A DNA stretch of 64,000 nt from Hyphomicrobiales bacterium (GTDB taxonomy: Bacteria > Pseudomonadota > Alphaproteobacteria > Rhizobiales > Rhizobiaceae): assembly GCA_011087605.1 (NCBI GenBank), contig JAALLE010000003.1:1-64000 (forward strand). Reading direction: 5' to 3'. This document shows, piece by piece, positions 42,972 to 51,011 of this stretch. Every line of letters begins with the position of its first letter. The first letter of the stretch is position 1. Under the pieces are notes generated by a model, which was given only the letters and a program-made list of their open reading frames with translations, did no database searches and was not told the origin of the DNA. The position numbers were made by a program, and so were the translations under genes.

Positions 42972-43864
42972 GTTCTTTCCTTGAGGAATTGGAGGACTTC
43001 TTGCCGGGACGGGGCGCCTTCACGCCCGCCGGTTCGGCTGCACTTTATCGCGGCGGCAGCGCTCGCAAATGGGATGGCCATTTCTTCGCTCATGCCTTCG
43101 CCAAGAGCCAAGGCAAAGGCACCATGCCAGATATCTCCAGCTCCAAGCGTATCGACTGGGTCAATCTCAAAGGCGGGAAAACGACGTGCCACCTGGTCCT
43201 GCACCATTACCACACCATTCTCGCCATCGGCAACGATGACTTTCCCGGGGAGTATTTCAGCGGCGCGCAAAGCGGCTTCATCGATATTCTGCTGTCCGGT
43301 AAAGTCGACGGCGCCCTGGGCGGAAAATGCCACATGGCTTGCGGCGTGGACGGCTTGCTCGGCCTCCAGCACCGGTGCTTCTGCATCCATAATGCCCGGG
43401 ACACCTCTGACGTTGGCGCATTGCATCGCCGCCAGCGCCCCATCGGGCCAACGGGTATCGGCGAGAGCCGCGACCATGTTGTCAGGCGCTGATGTGGCAA
43501 TCCAGTCGGCATCCCAGGGTAGTTGATTGTCGCGATAGTTCATGATCTGACGTTCGCCCTCTCCATCGATATATATCGACGAGAATGATGAGCGACATCC
43601 AGGATATTGTTTGATCAGTGCTGTACCGACATTTTCTTTTTCAAGATCGCTCACAATCATATCGGCTATTTGATCAACCCCCAGCCTGGCGGCCAGTTCG
43701 GTGCCTCCCCCCAGTCGGGCAATGGCGACCGCTGCATTGGCGGCATTGCCCCCACCGCTGATCGCGGCGCCATCTGCACGGTATTTTTCCGCAACACGCG
43801 GGAAATTTTCCATGTGAAAAACAAAGTCGAGCACGGCAACGCCGGCCACTAATATCGCGCTCAT
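42968..43864 (-). CDS. YihV-like PfkB carbohydrate kinase
   Basis: A 298-residue PfkB kinase with the N-terminal Ser-Gly-Gly-Gly-Asn-Ala-Ala-Asn (36-43) and the C-terminal Asp-Thr-Leu-Gly-Ala-Gly-Asp motif with the catalytic Asp. Side by side with my memory of E. coli sulfofructose kinase YihV it is strikingly close, for example Ile-Met-Asn-Tyr, Asp-Thr-Arg-Trp-Pro-Asp-Gly, Phe-Ala-Ser-Ala and Cys-Ser-Arg-Thr-Gly-Gly-Arg. Lys27, Asn109 and Arg138 fall at the same numbers as the residues I recall as binding the sulfonate in YihV. A ketohexokinase-type role is the alternative. It overlaps the upstream permease and downstream galM by ATGA. Confidence 0.8.
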   Translation of the reverse strand: MSAILVAGVAVLDFVFHMENFPRVAEKYRADGAAISGGGNAANAAVAIARLGGGTELAARLGVDQIADMIVSDLEKENVGTALIKQYPGCRSSFSSIYIDGEGERQIMNYRDNQLPWDADWIATSAPDNMVAALADTRWPDGALAAMQCANVRGVPGIMDAEAPVLEAEQAVHAASHVAFSAQGAVDFTGQQNIDEAALRAAEILPGKVIVADGENGVVMVQDQVARRFPAFEIDPVDTLGAGDIWHGAFALALGEGMSEEMAIPFASAAAAIKCSRTGGREGAPSRQEVLQFLKERT

Positions 43865-44559
43865 GCAACACTCGGTTTTGGGATGCGGTTTTCCAGCCAA
43901 CCGAATATCACTACGATTATTCCAGTCAGCAATACATAGATTCCGGCGACCAATAGCAGCGGTTCATATACCAGGAAAGTGTCCTGGCGTACTTCGGTGC
44001 TGCGCCCGAACAGTTCATAGATTGTAATCGTTGCTGCCAGTGGCGTAGCCTTCAGTGTCAACACAACTTCGCCTGCCAGGGTGGGAAATACATTTTGCAC
44101 AGCGCGCGGCAGCCAGATACGCCACAGGACCTTGAACGGGCTCATGCCCATTGCTCTTGCGGCTTCCAGTTCTCCCTTTGGCACCCCGGCAAATGCGCCA
44201 CGCATGACTTCGCCAACATAGCCAGCAATCGATAGGGTGAAGGCAAGCACCGCGTAGGGAAATGCAGCCCGCAAAACCGGCCAGAGGAAAGATTCACGAA
44301 TGCCCTCGATGCCGGGGAACAATTCACCGACACCATAGTAGATCAGCCACAGCTGAATCAGCAGCGGTGTGCCGCGAACCACCGTGCAGAATCCACGGGC
44401 AATTACAGATAGATATTTGGGACCGGTGACCTGTACGAGCCCCACCGGTACAGCCAGCAGAAATCCCAAAAAGCTGCAGATGACCAACAGCTGAATGGTC
44501 AGCCAGAAGCCGGAAATCAATTTGTCAGAATATTCGGGGAGCCAGGACCAATCCATCAT
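43861..44559 (-). CDS. Polar amino acid-type ABC transporter permease (HisM-like)
   Basis: A 232-residue inner-membrane permease of the HisM/HisQ class, with about five helices and the EAA loop Glu-Leu-Glu-Ala-Ala-Arg-Ala-Met-Gly-Met-Ser near residue 133. The conserved Val-Val-Arg-Gly-Thr-Pro-Leu-Leu-Ile-Gln-Leu is at about 62-72. It forms the membrane pore with the HisQ-like protein encoded immediately upstream. The stop overlaps the kinase start, so import and phosphorylation are coupled at the level of translation. Confidence 0.88.
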   Translation of the reverse strand: MMDWSWLPEYSDKLISGFWLTIQLLVICSFLGFLLAVPVGLVQVTGPKYLSVIARGFCTVVRGTPLLIQLWLIYYGVGELFPGIEGIRESFLWPVLRAAFPYAVLAFTLSIAGYVGEVMRGAFAGVPKGELEAARAMGMSPFKVLWRIWLPRAVQNVFPTLAGEVVLTLKATPLAATITIYELFGRSTEVRQDTFLVYEPLLLVAGIYVLLTGIIVVIFGWLENRIPKPSVA

Positions 44560-44569
44560 CTGTTCCTAG

Positions 44570-45280
44570 CTAAGCCGTTGCCTGACCGCGTCGATAGCGG
44601 CTTTCAATCCAGCCGAACACCACGTTCGACATCAGGGTGACGCACAGATAAATCACTGCGGCGGCGCTGTAAAACAGCAGATAATTGCGGGTGCTGCCGG
44701 CCGCGGTTTTGGTGGCGGATGCCAATTCAAAAAAGCCGACCACCGCCAGCAATGCAGTGTCCTTTGTGACAATCAGCCAAAGATTTGCCAGCCCGGGCAG
44801 GGCAAACGGAATCATGGCTGGAATTAGAATGCGATAAATCGACTGGGTGCGAGACATGCCATAAGCCAAAGCTGCCTCGGTTTGACCTCGGGGAACCGCC
44901 AACATTGCTGCGCGCATAACTTCAGTGGAATAGGCTCCTTGAACGAAACCCAAAACAACAATTCCAGCAACCAACCCGCTGATGTCGATGGGATCAAATC
45001 CCAGACTTTCCAGCAAATTATTGAGGGCCGATGTTCCTGCATAATATAGCAAGAGAATAAGAACTAATTCAGGCACCGCGCGAATGAGCGTCGTATAGGT
45101 CGTCAACAGCCATCGTAAAGGTGCGGGTCCATGAATTTTGCCGAGCGCGCCGAGCAATCCAATCGTCAATCCCAATGCATAGGCACCAAAGGCGATTTGC
45201 AGCGTACTCAATAGCCCCGATAACAGAGTAAGCCCCCGTCCGGGTGGTTCGATCCACAGTAGCTGGAGGCTTTCAAACAA
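44570..45280 (-). CDS. Polar amino acid-type ABC transporter permease (HisQ-like)
   Basis: A 236-residue permease, the first of the pair, with Thr-Leu-Ile-Arg-Ala-Val-Pro-Glu-Leu-Val-Leu-Ile-Leu-Leu near residue 65, and the EAA loop Gln-Thr-Glu-Ala-Ala-Leu-Ala-Tyr-Gly-Met-Ser near 131. It sits ten bases upstream of the HisM-like gene and 65 bases downstream of the binding-protein gene, with a hairpin in that gap. Confidence 0.88.
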   Translation of the reverse strand: MFESLQLLWIEPPGRGLTLLSGLLSTLQIAFGAYALGLTIGLLGALGKIHGPAPLRWLLTTYTTLIRAVPELVLILLLYYAGTSALNNLLESLGFDPIDISGLVAGIVVLGFVQGAYSTEVMRAAMLAVPRGQTEAALAYGMSRTQSIYRILIPAMIPFALPGLANLWLIVTKDTALLAVVGFFELASATKTAAGSTRNYLLFYSAAAVIYLCVTLMSNVVFGWIESRYRRGQATA

Positions 45281-45305
45281 CGTATGGCGGTCCTGCTAAG
45301 ATGCA

Positions 45306-45335
45306 TTCACCCGACGCCATATGACGCCGGGTGAA
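45306..45335 (-). other. Intercistronic hairpin after binding-protein gene
   Basis: TTCACCCG (45306-45313) and CGGGTGAA (45328-45335) form a perfect 8-bp stem around a 14-base loop, 10-40 bases after the binding-protein stop (minus strand). No T-run. It probably differentially stabilises the binding-protein message. Confidence 0.6.
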
Positions 45336-45345
45336 CCAGGTCGGC

Positions 45346-46119
45346 TTATTTGCCGTAGATATCAAAGTCGAAATATTTCTTGGCAATATCGTCATAGGTG
45401 CCGTCGGACAGGACCTTGGCGATAGCTGCGTTGAACTTGGCACGGAGCTCGCCATCGCTCTTGCGCAGACCAATTCCAACACCCTTGCCAAAAACCGCTT
45501 CGTCATTGAGATAGGCTTTAATCTCAAAAGCCTTGCCCGCATCGCCACTCAAAAAGTCGGCGAAGGCAAGCGAGTCACCTACAACGACGTCAACCCGGCC
45601 AGCGACCAGATCGTTATTGTGCTCATCAAATGCCTGATAGGTTTTCACTTCGGAGGCAGTGTCGGAGAAATACTTTTTGGCGTAATCGGCATGTGTTGTT
45701 GAAACCTGTACACCCACAATTTTGCCTTTGACGCTGCCGGGGCTGCCATCAAGGGTTGCGGTCTTGGGGGCGACCATTGCGGCAGGTGTGTTGTAGTATT
45801 TGTCGGAAAAGTCGATGACTTTCATGCGTTTTGCCGTAATCGACATGGAGGCGAAAATGGCGTCAATTTTTTTCGAATTCAGAGCCGGAATGATGCCGTC
45901 CCAGGCAATCGGGGTCCACACGCAAGTTTCACCCATGGCTTTACAAATCGCATTACCGAGTTCGATTTCAAATCCGGTGCGATTGCCCGATGCGTCTTCG
46001 TCAGCAAACGGTGGATAAGGTGCGGAATCAAGACCAAGCTTGATGTCGGCGGAGGCTGCAGTGATGCCGAGACCCGCGGCAAATACCGCGGTGGCAAGTA
46101 GTGTTTTGAATGTTTTCAT
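45346..46119 (-). CDS. Polar amino acid-type substrate-binding protein
   Basis: A 257-residue periplasmic binding protein of the HisJ/ArgT family with a Sec signal (Met-Lys-Thr-Phe-Lys then a hydrophobic stretch, cleaved near Ala-Ser-Ala). Characteristic features are Tyr-Pro-Pro-Phe, Gly-Phe-Glu-Ile-Glu-Leu, Trp-Asp-Gly-Ile-Ile-Pro-Ala-Leu, Met-Ser-Ile-Thr-Ala-Lys-Arg, and Val-Val-Val-Gly-Asp-Ser. By homology it should bind a basic or polar amino acid, or an opine-like or sugar-amine conjugate. The sugar kinase, epimerase and dehydrogenase downstream in the operon argue for a carbohydrate-bearing ligand, which is unusual for this transporter class. Confidence 0.85.
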   Translation of the reverse strand: MKTFKTLLATAVFAAGLGITAASADIKLGLDSAPYPPFADEDASGNRTGFEIELGNAICKAMGETCVWTPIAWDGIIPALNSKKIDAIFASMSITAKRMKVIDFSDKYYNTPAAMVAPKTATLDGSPGSVKGKIVGVQVSTTHADYAKKYFSDTASEVKTYQAFDEHNNDLVAGRVDVVVGDSLAFADFLSGDAGKAFEIKAYLNDEAVFGKGVGIGLRKSDGELRAKFNAAIAKVLSDGTYDDIAKKYFDFDIYGK

Positions 46120-46138
46120 TAAGTTTACTCCCTGGATA

Positions 46139-46921
46139 CTAATGAACTGATTTGACGAACGCCTTGCAGCGATCACTGGTCGTTTGATTGAACACCTTAT
46201 CCGGTGTTCCTTCTTCTTCCACCAGCCCTTGGTGGAGAAAAATTACGTTGCTGGACACTTCGCGTGCAAAGGCCATTTCATGGGTGACAAGGATCATTGT
46301 GCGACCCTCTTCGGCGATGCCCTGTATAACCTTCAACACCTCACCGACCAATTCGGGGTCAAGTGCAGACGTGGGTTCATCAAACAACATCGCCTGGGGT
46401 TCCAGTGCCAATGCACGTGCAATTGCTGCCCGTTGTTGTTGGCCGCCTGACAGAAACGCCGGATACTGATCGCGTTTTTCATACAGGCCGACCCGTTGCA
46501 GCATTGCTTCGCATTTCTCCTTGGCCTGTGCCTTGTTTTCTCCCAGCACATGGACGGGCGCTTCCATGACATTTTGCAATACTGTCATGTGTCCCCATAA
46601 ATTGAAACTTTGAAACACCATGCCGAGATTGGTTCGCAGCCGCTGGATCTGCTTTTTATCGGCCGGATGCATTTCTCCGTTGCGGGGAGCTGCAAATTTC
46701 ACGGCCTCTCCGGCGATCTCGATATTACCCGCCGAAGGCAACTCAAGCAGATTGATACAGCGCAAAAAGGTGGATTTGCCGGAACCTGATGCGCCAATGA
46801 TCGAAATGACATCGCCGTCATGGGCATCCAGAGAAACACCTTTGAGAACTTCCAGACTGCCAAAATTTTTGTGCAGGTCAGTGACCCGAACTGCGCTATT
46901 GACGCTTGATGTGGAGTTCAT
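46139..46921 (-). CDS. Polar amino acid-type ABC transporter ATP-binding protein (HisP-like)
   Basis: A 260-residue ATPase with Walker A Gly-Ala-Ser-Gly-Ser-Gly-Lys-Ser-Thr (about 40-48), the Q-loop in Met-Val-Phe-Gln-Ser-Phe, signature Leu-Ser-Gly-Gly-Gln-Gln-Gln-Arg, Walker B Ala-Met-Leu-Phe-Asp-Glu-Pro-Thr and switch His in Val-Thr-His-Glu-Met. It is the first gene of a seven-gene minus-strand operon: ATPase, binding protein, two permeases, YihV-like kinase, epimerase and SDR. The 250 bases upstream hold no gene but carry inverted repeats. Confidence 0.9.
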   Translation of the reverse strand: MNSTSSVNSAVRVTDLHKNFGSLEVLKGVSLDAHDGDVISIIGASGSGKSTFLRCINLLELPSAGNIEIAGEAVKFAAPRNGEMHPADKKQIQRLRTNLGMVFQSFNLWGHMTVLQNVMEAPVHVLGENKAQAKEKCEAMLQRVGLYEKRDQYPAFLSGGQQQRAAIARALALEPQAMLFDEPTSALDPELVGEVLKVIQGIAEEGRTMILVTHEMAFAREVSSNVIFLHQGLVEEEGTPDKVFNQTTSDRCKAFVKSVH

Positions 46922-47078
46922 TCTGCCCCCGGACGATTACCCAAACTTATTCTTGGGGGAAAAATCCAGTAAATACAACCGCTCAGTCGCGAATAGCCCG
47001 GTCGGTTTTCCCCTGATGATAAAACACCATTACATCCCGCAACACGACACTCAAGTGCGACATTTGCAACACCAAACG

Positions 47079-47100
47079 CACCGAGCATATTAACTCGGTG
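47079..47100. promoter_or_regulatory. Inverted repeat upstream of the HisP-led operon
   Basis: CACCGAG-catattaa-CTCGGTG: 7-bp perfect arms and an 8-base spacer, about 160 bases before the HisP start. It could be an operator or a weak terminator of the downstream-facing monooxygenase gene's far side. No T-run is evident. Confidence 0.35.
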
Positions 47101-47171
47101 AGGGCTGCGGATTAAGTTCTCAGGAACCGGCATACGGGGATTGAATTCGCGGTTCAGGGCTTATTGAAGGC

Positions 47172-47477
47172 CTAGCTGATCACCTTGACCTTGTCTGCAT
47201 CGACTTCAATGATTTCAATCTTCCGGCTGGTGAAATAGGGGCCTCCGGCCTCGCGCCAAACCGCGAAATGTGGGGCATTGAAATGTCCGTCCAGGGATTC
47301 CTGGTTTTCCCAGCGCTCAACAAATACCAGTGTATTTTCATCCGTCTGGCTTTGGTGCAGGTCGTAGGAAATACATCCAGCTTCCCGGCGGGTCGCCTCA
47401 ATGCAGGTTTTTGCGGCGTCAATGAAGTTTGGCAACGATCCGGGCTTAATCGTCAGTGTGGCTACGAGGTAAATCAT
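47172..47477 (-). CDS. Putative quinol monooxygenase (ABM/YgiN-like)
   Basis: A 101-residue protein with the antibiotic-biosynthesis-monooxygenase (ABM) fold: Leu-Thr-Ile-Lys-Pro-Gly-Ser, Arg-Arg-Glu-Ala-Gly-Cys-Ile-Ser-Tyr-Asp-Leu-His-Gln-Ser, Phe-Val-Glu-Arg-Trp, and Leu-Asp-Gly-His-Phe. YgiN-type members oxidise menadiol-like quinols, but many have no known substrate. Monocistronic on the minus strand. No further context. Confidence 0.82.
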   Translation of the reverse strand: MIYLVATLTIKPGSLPNFIDAAKTCIEATRREAGCISYDLHQSQTDENTLVFVERWENQESLDGHFNAPHFAVWREAGGPYFTSRKIEIIEVDADKVKVIS

Positions 47478-47667
47478 CGGGAGTGGCGCTTTCGAAATCC
47501 GTCTATTGTGTAGCCATCATGGTGCCGCAAAAGGAACAGGGCAACAAGCGCCCCGAGCGTTGTACCAGAAGTTCACAACAGATATTGAAGATAGGATGTA
47601 AAGCGCCGCAGCGCTCCGCCCAGAACTCACCCTCAAGTCACAATTATAAAAGGTGTTGGACCCTGTT

Positions 47668-47982
47668 TTAACTACCCGCTGAACAAACCGGCACACCTTC
47701 AAGTATATCCAGATTGGCTTGTGATCTGCTGCGGTGGTTTTCGATCGATGGTGATATCAGCGGCATTTTCTCGTCGACCCAGAGTTTCAGTTCATTCCAT
47801 TCCTGAAGATCGCGCTGAAGATATACCAGCATCGATCGATAAACTTTGTGAACCTCGCTGTCTCGGATGATGCACCGGGCATGATATTGATGGTCGATCA
47901 ACTTTGTCTGCAAGTTTTCATGAGTGATGGCGGGTCCGCAAAAGCCCAGCAGTACAGTTGCAGATGTGACAAGGCGCAACAT
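47668..47982 (-). CDS. Hypothetical exported protein
   Basis: A 104-residue protein with an apparent signal peptide (Met-Leu-Arg-Leu-Val-Thr-Ser-Ala-Thr-Val-Leu-Leu-Gly-Phe-Cys-Gly, cleavage near Ala-Ile-Thr-His) and a mostly helical, charged body holding two cysteines (Cys in Arg-Cys-Ile-Ile and a Cys near the C-terminus). I do not recognise a family. It might be a lipoprotein if the Gly-Phe-Cys acts as a lipobox, which is weak. A 249-base gap separates it from the LprI-like gene. Confidence 0.5.
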   Translation of the reverse strand: MLRLVTSATVLLGFCGPAITHENLQTKLIDHQYHARCIIRDSEVHKVYRSMLVYLQRDLQEWNELKLWVDEKMPLISPSIENHRSRSQANLDILEGVPVCSAGS

Positions 47983-48231
47983 TGCGATCTCCTTGAAGCT
48001 TCCGGATAAATTCAGATGGCTGAGTACTCTACTGTTGAAGCCGCATGACTCGACTCAAATCTACAAATCTCAGCTATTAGCCATAGATTGACGAGTTAGG
48101 TGATTTTGACCACTGCATGAATATAATATTCGCTATGAGGGGCTTAACCGTTTCATTATATTGACAAAAAAAATGGTATTCCATTGCGCCAATCGCTCAT
48201 GCTGGCGCGTGATTGGTGGAAACCTGTCAAT

Positions 48232-48663
48232 TTATTCTTCCACAAGACCACTGATTTGGTTCGTTCGTTGGCGCGTCAGGTCAGCCCGGCATGAGTGATA
48301 AATGAGTGGTTCGATCGACCCGCCGCGGAACGCAAACCGTGCGGATTCGCAATGGCTATCGCGAAATTTAATCCAGTCGCGCTGAGCTTGCAGCAGAACG
48401 CCTGGCCAACCCTTTCGCGACTCCATCTCCTCCTGGGCATCGTGCGACTTTATTATTGCAAAGACTGTTTTCCACGTGGTGTTGAGCTCTTGGTCGGCAG
48501 TGTTGAAGTCTTCCAGAGCACAAAAATTGAGGGCGATCTGCGGAAGATTGTAGGTGTCGCTGCAATCAACATCCTGCGCTTCAAGCGGCGTCATCGTCGC
48601 CAATAGCAAGCCCGCCGCGATGATGCCTGTACTCAGTGCAATTCCGGCATATTTCACAACCAT
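48232..48663 (-). CDS. LprI-like lysozyme inhibitor family protein (DUF1311)
   Basis: A 143-residue exported protein (N-terminal hydrophobic segment about residues 5-28, then Gln-Asp-Val-Asp-Cys) carrying the LprI N-terminal/DUF1311 pattern: Leu-Asn-Phe-Cys-Ala-Leu-Glu-Asp-Phe-Asn-Thr-Ala-Asp-Gln-Glu-Leu-Asn and Leu-Leu-Gln-Ala-Gln-Arg-Asp-Trp-Ile-Lys-Phe-Arg-Asp-Ser-His-Cys-Glu. The four conserved cysteines suggest two disulfides. In Mycobacterium, LprI inhibits lysozyme; here the function is only suggested. It is divergent from the liv-type operon. Confidence 0.8.
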   Translation of the reverse strand: MVVKYAGIALSTGIIAAGLLLATMTPLEAQDVDCSDTYNLPQIALNFCALEDFNTADQELNTTWKTVFAIIKSHDAQEEMESRKGWPGVLLQAQRDWIKFRDSHCESARFAFRGGSIEPLIYHSCRADLTRQRTNQISGLVEE

Positions 48664-48886
48664 TTGACGTCTCCCTGTGCTATTTGGCGCGACCTGCCAA
48701 ACTCGCCATTTTTATGCAGCGGTGTGGTGCTTTGCGGCGAGTTGGCAGGTTCATAACAACATTGGCAACGACAGCAGGCAACTTGCAAGCGGTTTCGACG
48801 TTGACAGATCGGGTTGAATTGGGTGGTGTGCGGCCACGTCGCGGCTTTTACGCTGCGAAGGTGAATACAATAATCGGGAGAAAAAC

Positions 48887-50026
48887 ATGCTGAAATCTTT
48901 GGGCAAAATTGCCGCTTTAACAACCCTTCTATTGGCTGGAACTGCTCACGCTGATCCAGTCAAAGTTGGCATGATCACGACTCTGTCCGGCGGCGGTGCC
49001 GGTCTTGGAATTGACGTGCGTGATGGTTTTATGCTGGCCGTTAAACAGTCTGGCAACAAGGATATTTCCGTTGTTGTCGAAGACGATCAGCGCAAGCCGG
49101 ACATTGCCGTCCAGCTGGCAGACAAGATGATTCAGAGCGAGAAAGTCGATGTTCTGACCGGGATCATCTGGTCAAATCTGGCAATTGCCGTGGTGCCGGC
49201 CGCTGTTGCGCAAGGCAAATTTTATCTTTCACCAAATGCCGGGCCATCCGCGCTAGCTGGCAAGGGGTGCAACAAGAACTATTTCAACGTTGCCTGGCAA
49301 AATGATAATCTGTCGGAAGGTGCCGGAGCCTATGCGAAAGCAACCGGTTATAAAAACAGTTTCATTCTCGCGCCAAACTATCCGGCTGGCAAAGACATGC
49401 TGACTGGTTACAAGCGCACCTATGGAGGCGATCTGGCCGGAGAGGTTTTCACCAAACTTGGCCAAAAAGATTACGCAGCCGAGATTGCCCAGATCCGGGC
49501 ATCAGGCGCCGACAGCGTCTTCTTTTTCCTGCCAGGTGGCATGGGCATTTCGTTCATGAAACAATATGCAGCTTCCGGCGTGGATACCCCGTTGGTTGGC
49601 CCCGCCTTTTCCTTTGATCAGGGCATTTTGCAGGCCGTTGGAGCCGCTGCTGTGGGTGTTAGAAATGCCAGCCAGTGGTCGAAGGACATTGACAATCCAA
49701 CCAACAAGGCATTCGTCGAAACCTTCCAGAAAGAATATGGCCGGTTGCCATCGCTGTATGCCAGTCAGGGATTTGATACAGCCGCGTTGTTATTGTCCGC
49801 GATGGGCAAGGCCGACGTGAAGGATGCGGATGCGTTCCGTGCGGCGTTGAAATCTGCTGATTTCAACAGCACGCGTGGATCGTTCAGCTTTACTGAAAAT
49901 CATCACCCGGTTCAGGACATTTATGTTCGGGAAGTTATCAAGGAAGGTGATATCTACACCAACAAGATTGTATCGACCGCTCTGTCGGGACATGGCAATG
50001 TTTATGTTGATCAGTGCAAAATGTAA
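48887..50026 (+). CDS. Branched-chain-type ABC substrate-binding protein
   Basis: A 379-residue periplasmic binding protein of the Leu/Ile/Val (family 4) type with a Sec signal (Met-Leu-Lys-Ser-Leu-Gly-Lys then a hydrophobic stretch, cleaved near Ala-His-Ala). Family features are Val-Gly-Met-Ile-Thr-Thr-Leu-Ser-Gly-Gly, Asp-Asp-Gln-Arg-Lys-Pro and Ala-Pro-Asn-Tyr-Pro-Ala-Gly. Such proteins bind branched amino acids, amides, urea or aromatic acids, so the solute is open. It precedes two permease genes, with a strong terminator-like hairpin between. Confidence 0.87.
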   Translation: MLKSLGKIAALTTLLLAGTAHADPVKVGMITTLSGGGAGLGIDVRDGFMLAVKQSGNKDISVVVEDDQRKPDIAVQLADKMIQSEKVDVLTGIIWSNLAIAVVPAAVAQGKFYLSPNAGPSALAGKGCNKNYFNVAWQNDNLSEGAGAYAKATGYKNSFILAPNYPAGKDMLTGYKRTYGGDLAGEVFTKLGQKDYAAEIAQIRASGADSVFFFLPGGMGISFMKQYAASGVDTPLVGPAFSFDQGILQAVGAAAVGVRNASQWSKDIDNPTNKAFVETFQKEYGRLPSLYASQGFDTAALLLSAMGKADVKDADAFRAALKSADFNSTRGSFSFTENHHPVQDIYVREVIKEGDIYTNKIVSTALSGHGNVYVDQCKM

Positions 50027-50047
50027 TCATTGATTCAACTGCATGTG

Positions 50048-50074
50048 AAAACGGGCCGCTCGCGGCCCGTTTTT
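50048..50074 (+). terminator. Terminator-like hairpin between binding protein and permease genes
   Basis: AAAACGGGCCG (50048-50058) and CGGCCCGTTTT (50063-50073) form a perfect 11-bp stem with loop CTCG and a T-run. It is the strongest hairpin in the window and should stop most transcripts after the binding protein, letting only part read through to livH. Confidence 0.85.
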
Positions 50075-50090
50075 CGCTGGGCGAGGTAAG

Positions 50091-51011
50091 ATGAGTCTTT
50101 CCCTGTTTTTCGAACAGATACTCAACGGTCTGCAATTCGGCATTATGCTGTTTGTCATGGCGGCTGGATTGACGCTTGTATTTGGTGTGATGGGGTTGAT
50201 CAATCTCGCCCATGGGTCACTCTATATGGTCGGCGCCTTTGCCTGCGCAGCAGTAGCGGCGGCCACCGGTTCGTTTTGGCTGGGTCTGGTTGCCAGTCTT
50301 GCTGCTGCTGCGATTGCCGGCGTGATCGTCGAAATTGTCGTAATTCGGCGATTATACGCTCGCGATCATCTCGATCAGGTGCTGGCAACCTTTGCGCTGA
50401 TTCTAATTTTTTCAGAAGCCACGCGATATTTCTTCGGCTCCTTTCCTCTCTATCTCGACACGCCGGATATACTGTCGGGAGCGTTGACATTTCCTGGTGG
50501 TTTTCAATATCCCGCCTACCGGTTGGCGATTATAGTTATCGGGTTCGTCGTGGCCGCCGGACTGTTCTGGTTGATTGGCTCGACCCGTTTGGGAATTCGC
50601 ATTCGAGCCGGGGAAAGTGATCGGGAAATGATCACCGCTCTGGGTGTCGATATCGGCAGACTCTATACCGTTGTTTTTGCGCTTGGGGCGGCGCTGGCCG
50701 GATTTGCCGGGGCGCTTGTCGGGGCCATTCAATCGGTGCAGATCGGCATGGGAGAACCGGTATTGATCCTGGCATTTGTGGTCATTGTTATTGGTGGCAT
50801 CGGATCGATCCCCGGCGCATTGGTCGCGTCAATTCTCGTTGGACTGACCGACACGCTGGGGCGCACTCTGCTGCCGATTGTGTTTGGCACATTCATGGAC
50901 AATTCCGCAGCGACATCCACCGGTTCAGCGCTGGCGTCGATGCTGATCTACATATTGATGGCGGCAATTTTGGTGTTTCGGCCAACCGGCTTGTTCGGAG
51001 CACGGGGATGA
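50091..51011 (+). CDS. Branched-chain-type ABC permease (LivH-like)
   Basis: A 306-residue permease with about eight helices. The LivH start Gln-Ile-Leu-Asn-Gly-Leu-Gln-Phe-Gly-Ile-Met-Leu-Phe, Gly-Leu-Ile-Asn-Leu-Ala-His-Gly-Ser, and the loop Ile-Arg-Ala-Gly-Glu-Ser-Asp-Arg-Glu-Met are all present. It overlaps the LivM-like gene start by four bases. It partners with that protein to form the translocation path. Confidence 0.9.
   Translation: MSLSLFFEQILNGLQFGIMLFVMAAGLTLVFGVMGLINLAHGSLYMVGAFACAAVAAATGSFWLGLVASLAAAAIAGVIVEIVVIRRLYARDHLDQVLATFALILIFSEATRYFFGSFPLYLDTPDILSGALTFPGGFQYPAYRLAIIVIGFVVAAGLFWLIGSTRLGIRIRAGESDREMITALGVDIGRLYTVVFALGAALAGFAGALVGAIQSVQIGMGEPVLILAFVVIVIGGIGSIPGALVASILVGLTDTLGRTLLPIVFGTFMDNSAATSTGSALASMLIYILMAAILVFRPTGLFGARG

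Noticed and set aside
46620-47093. Plus-strand frame of 157 codons running out of the HisP gene
   Set aside because: Mostly antisense to the ATPase gene and without domain features; the intergenic part has no ribosome site.
48168-48214. Terminator of the LprI-like gene (minus strand)
   Set aside because: There is an eight-base T-run and a 4-bp stem, with a longer imperfect repeat nearby, but pairing is too weak to call with confidence.
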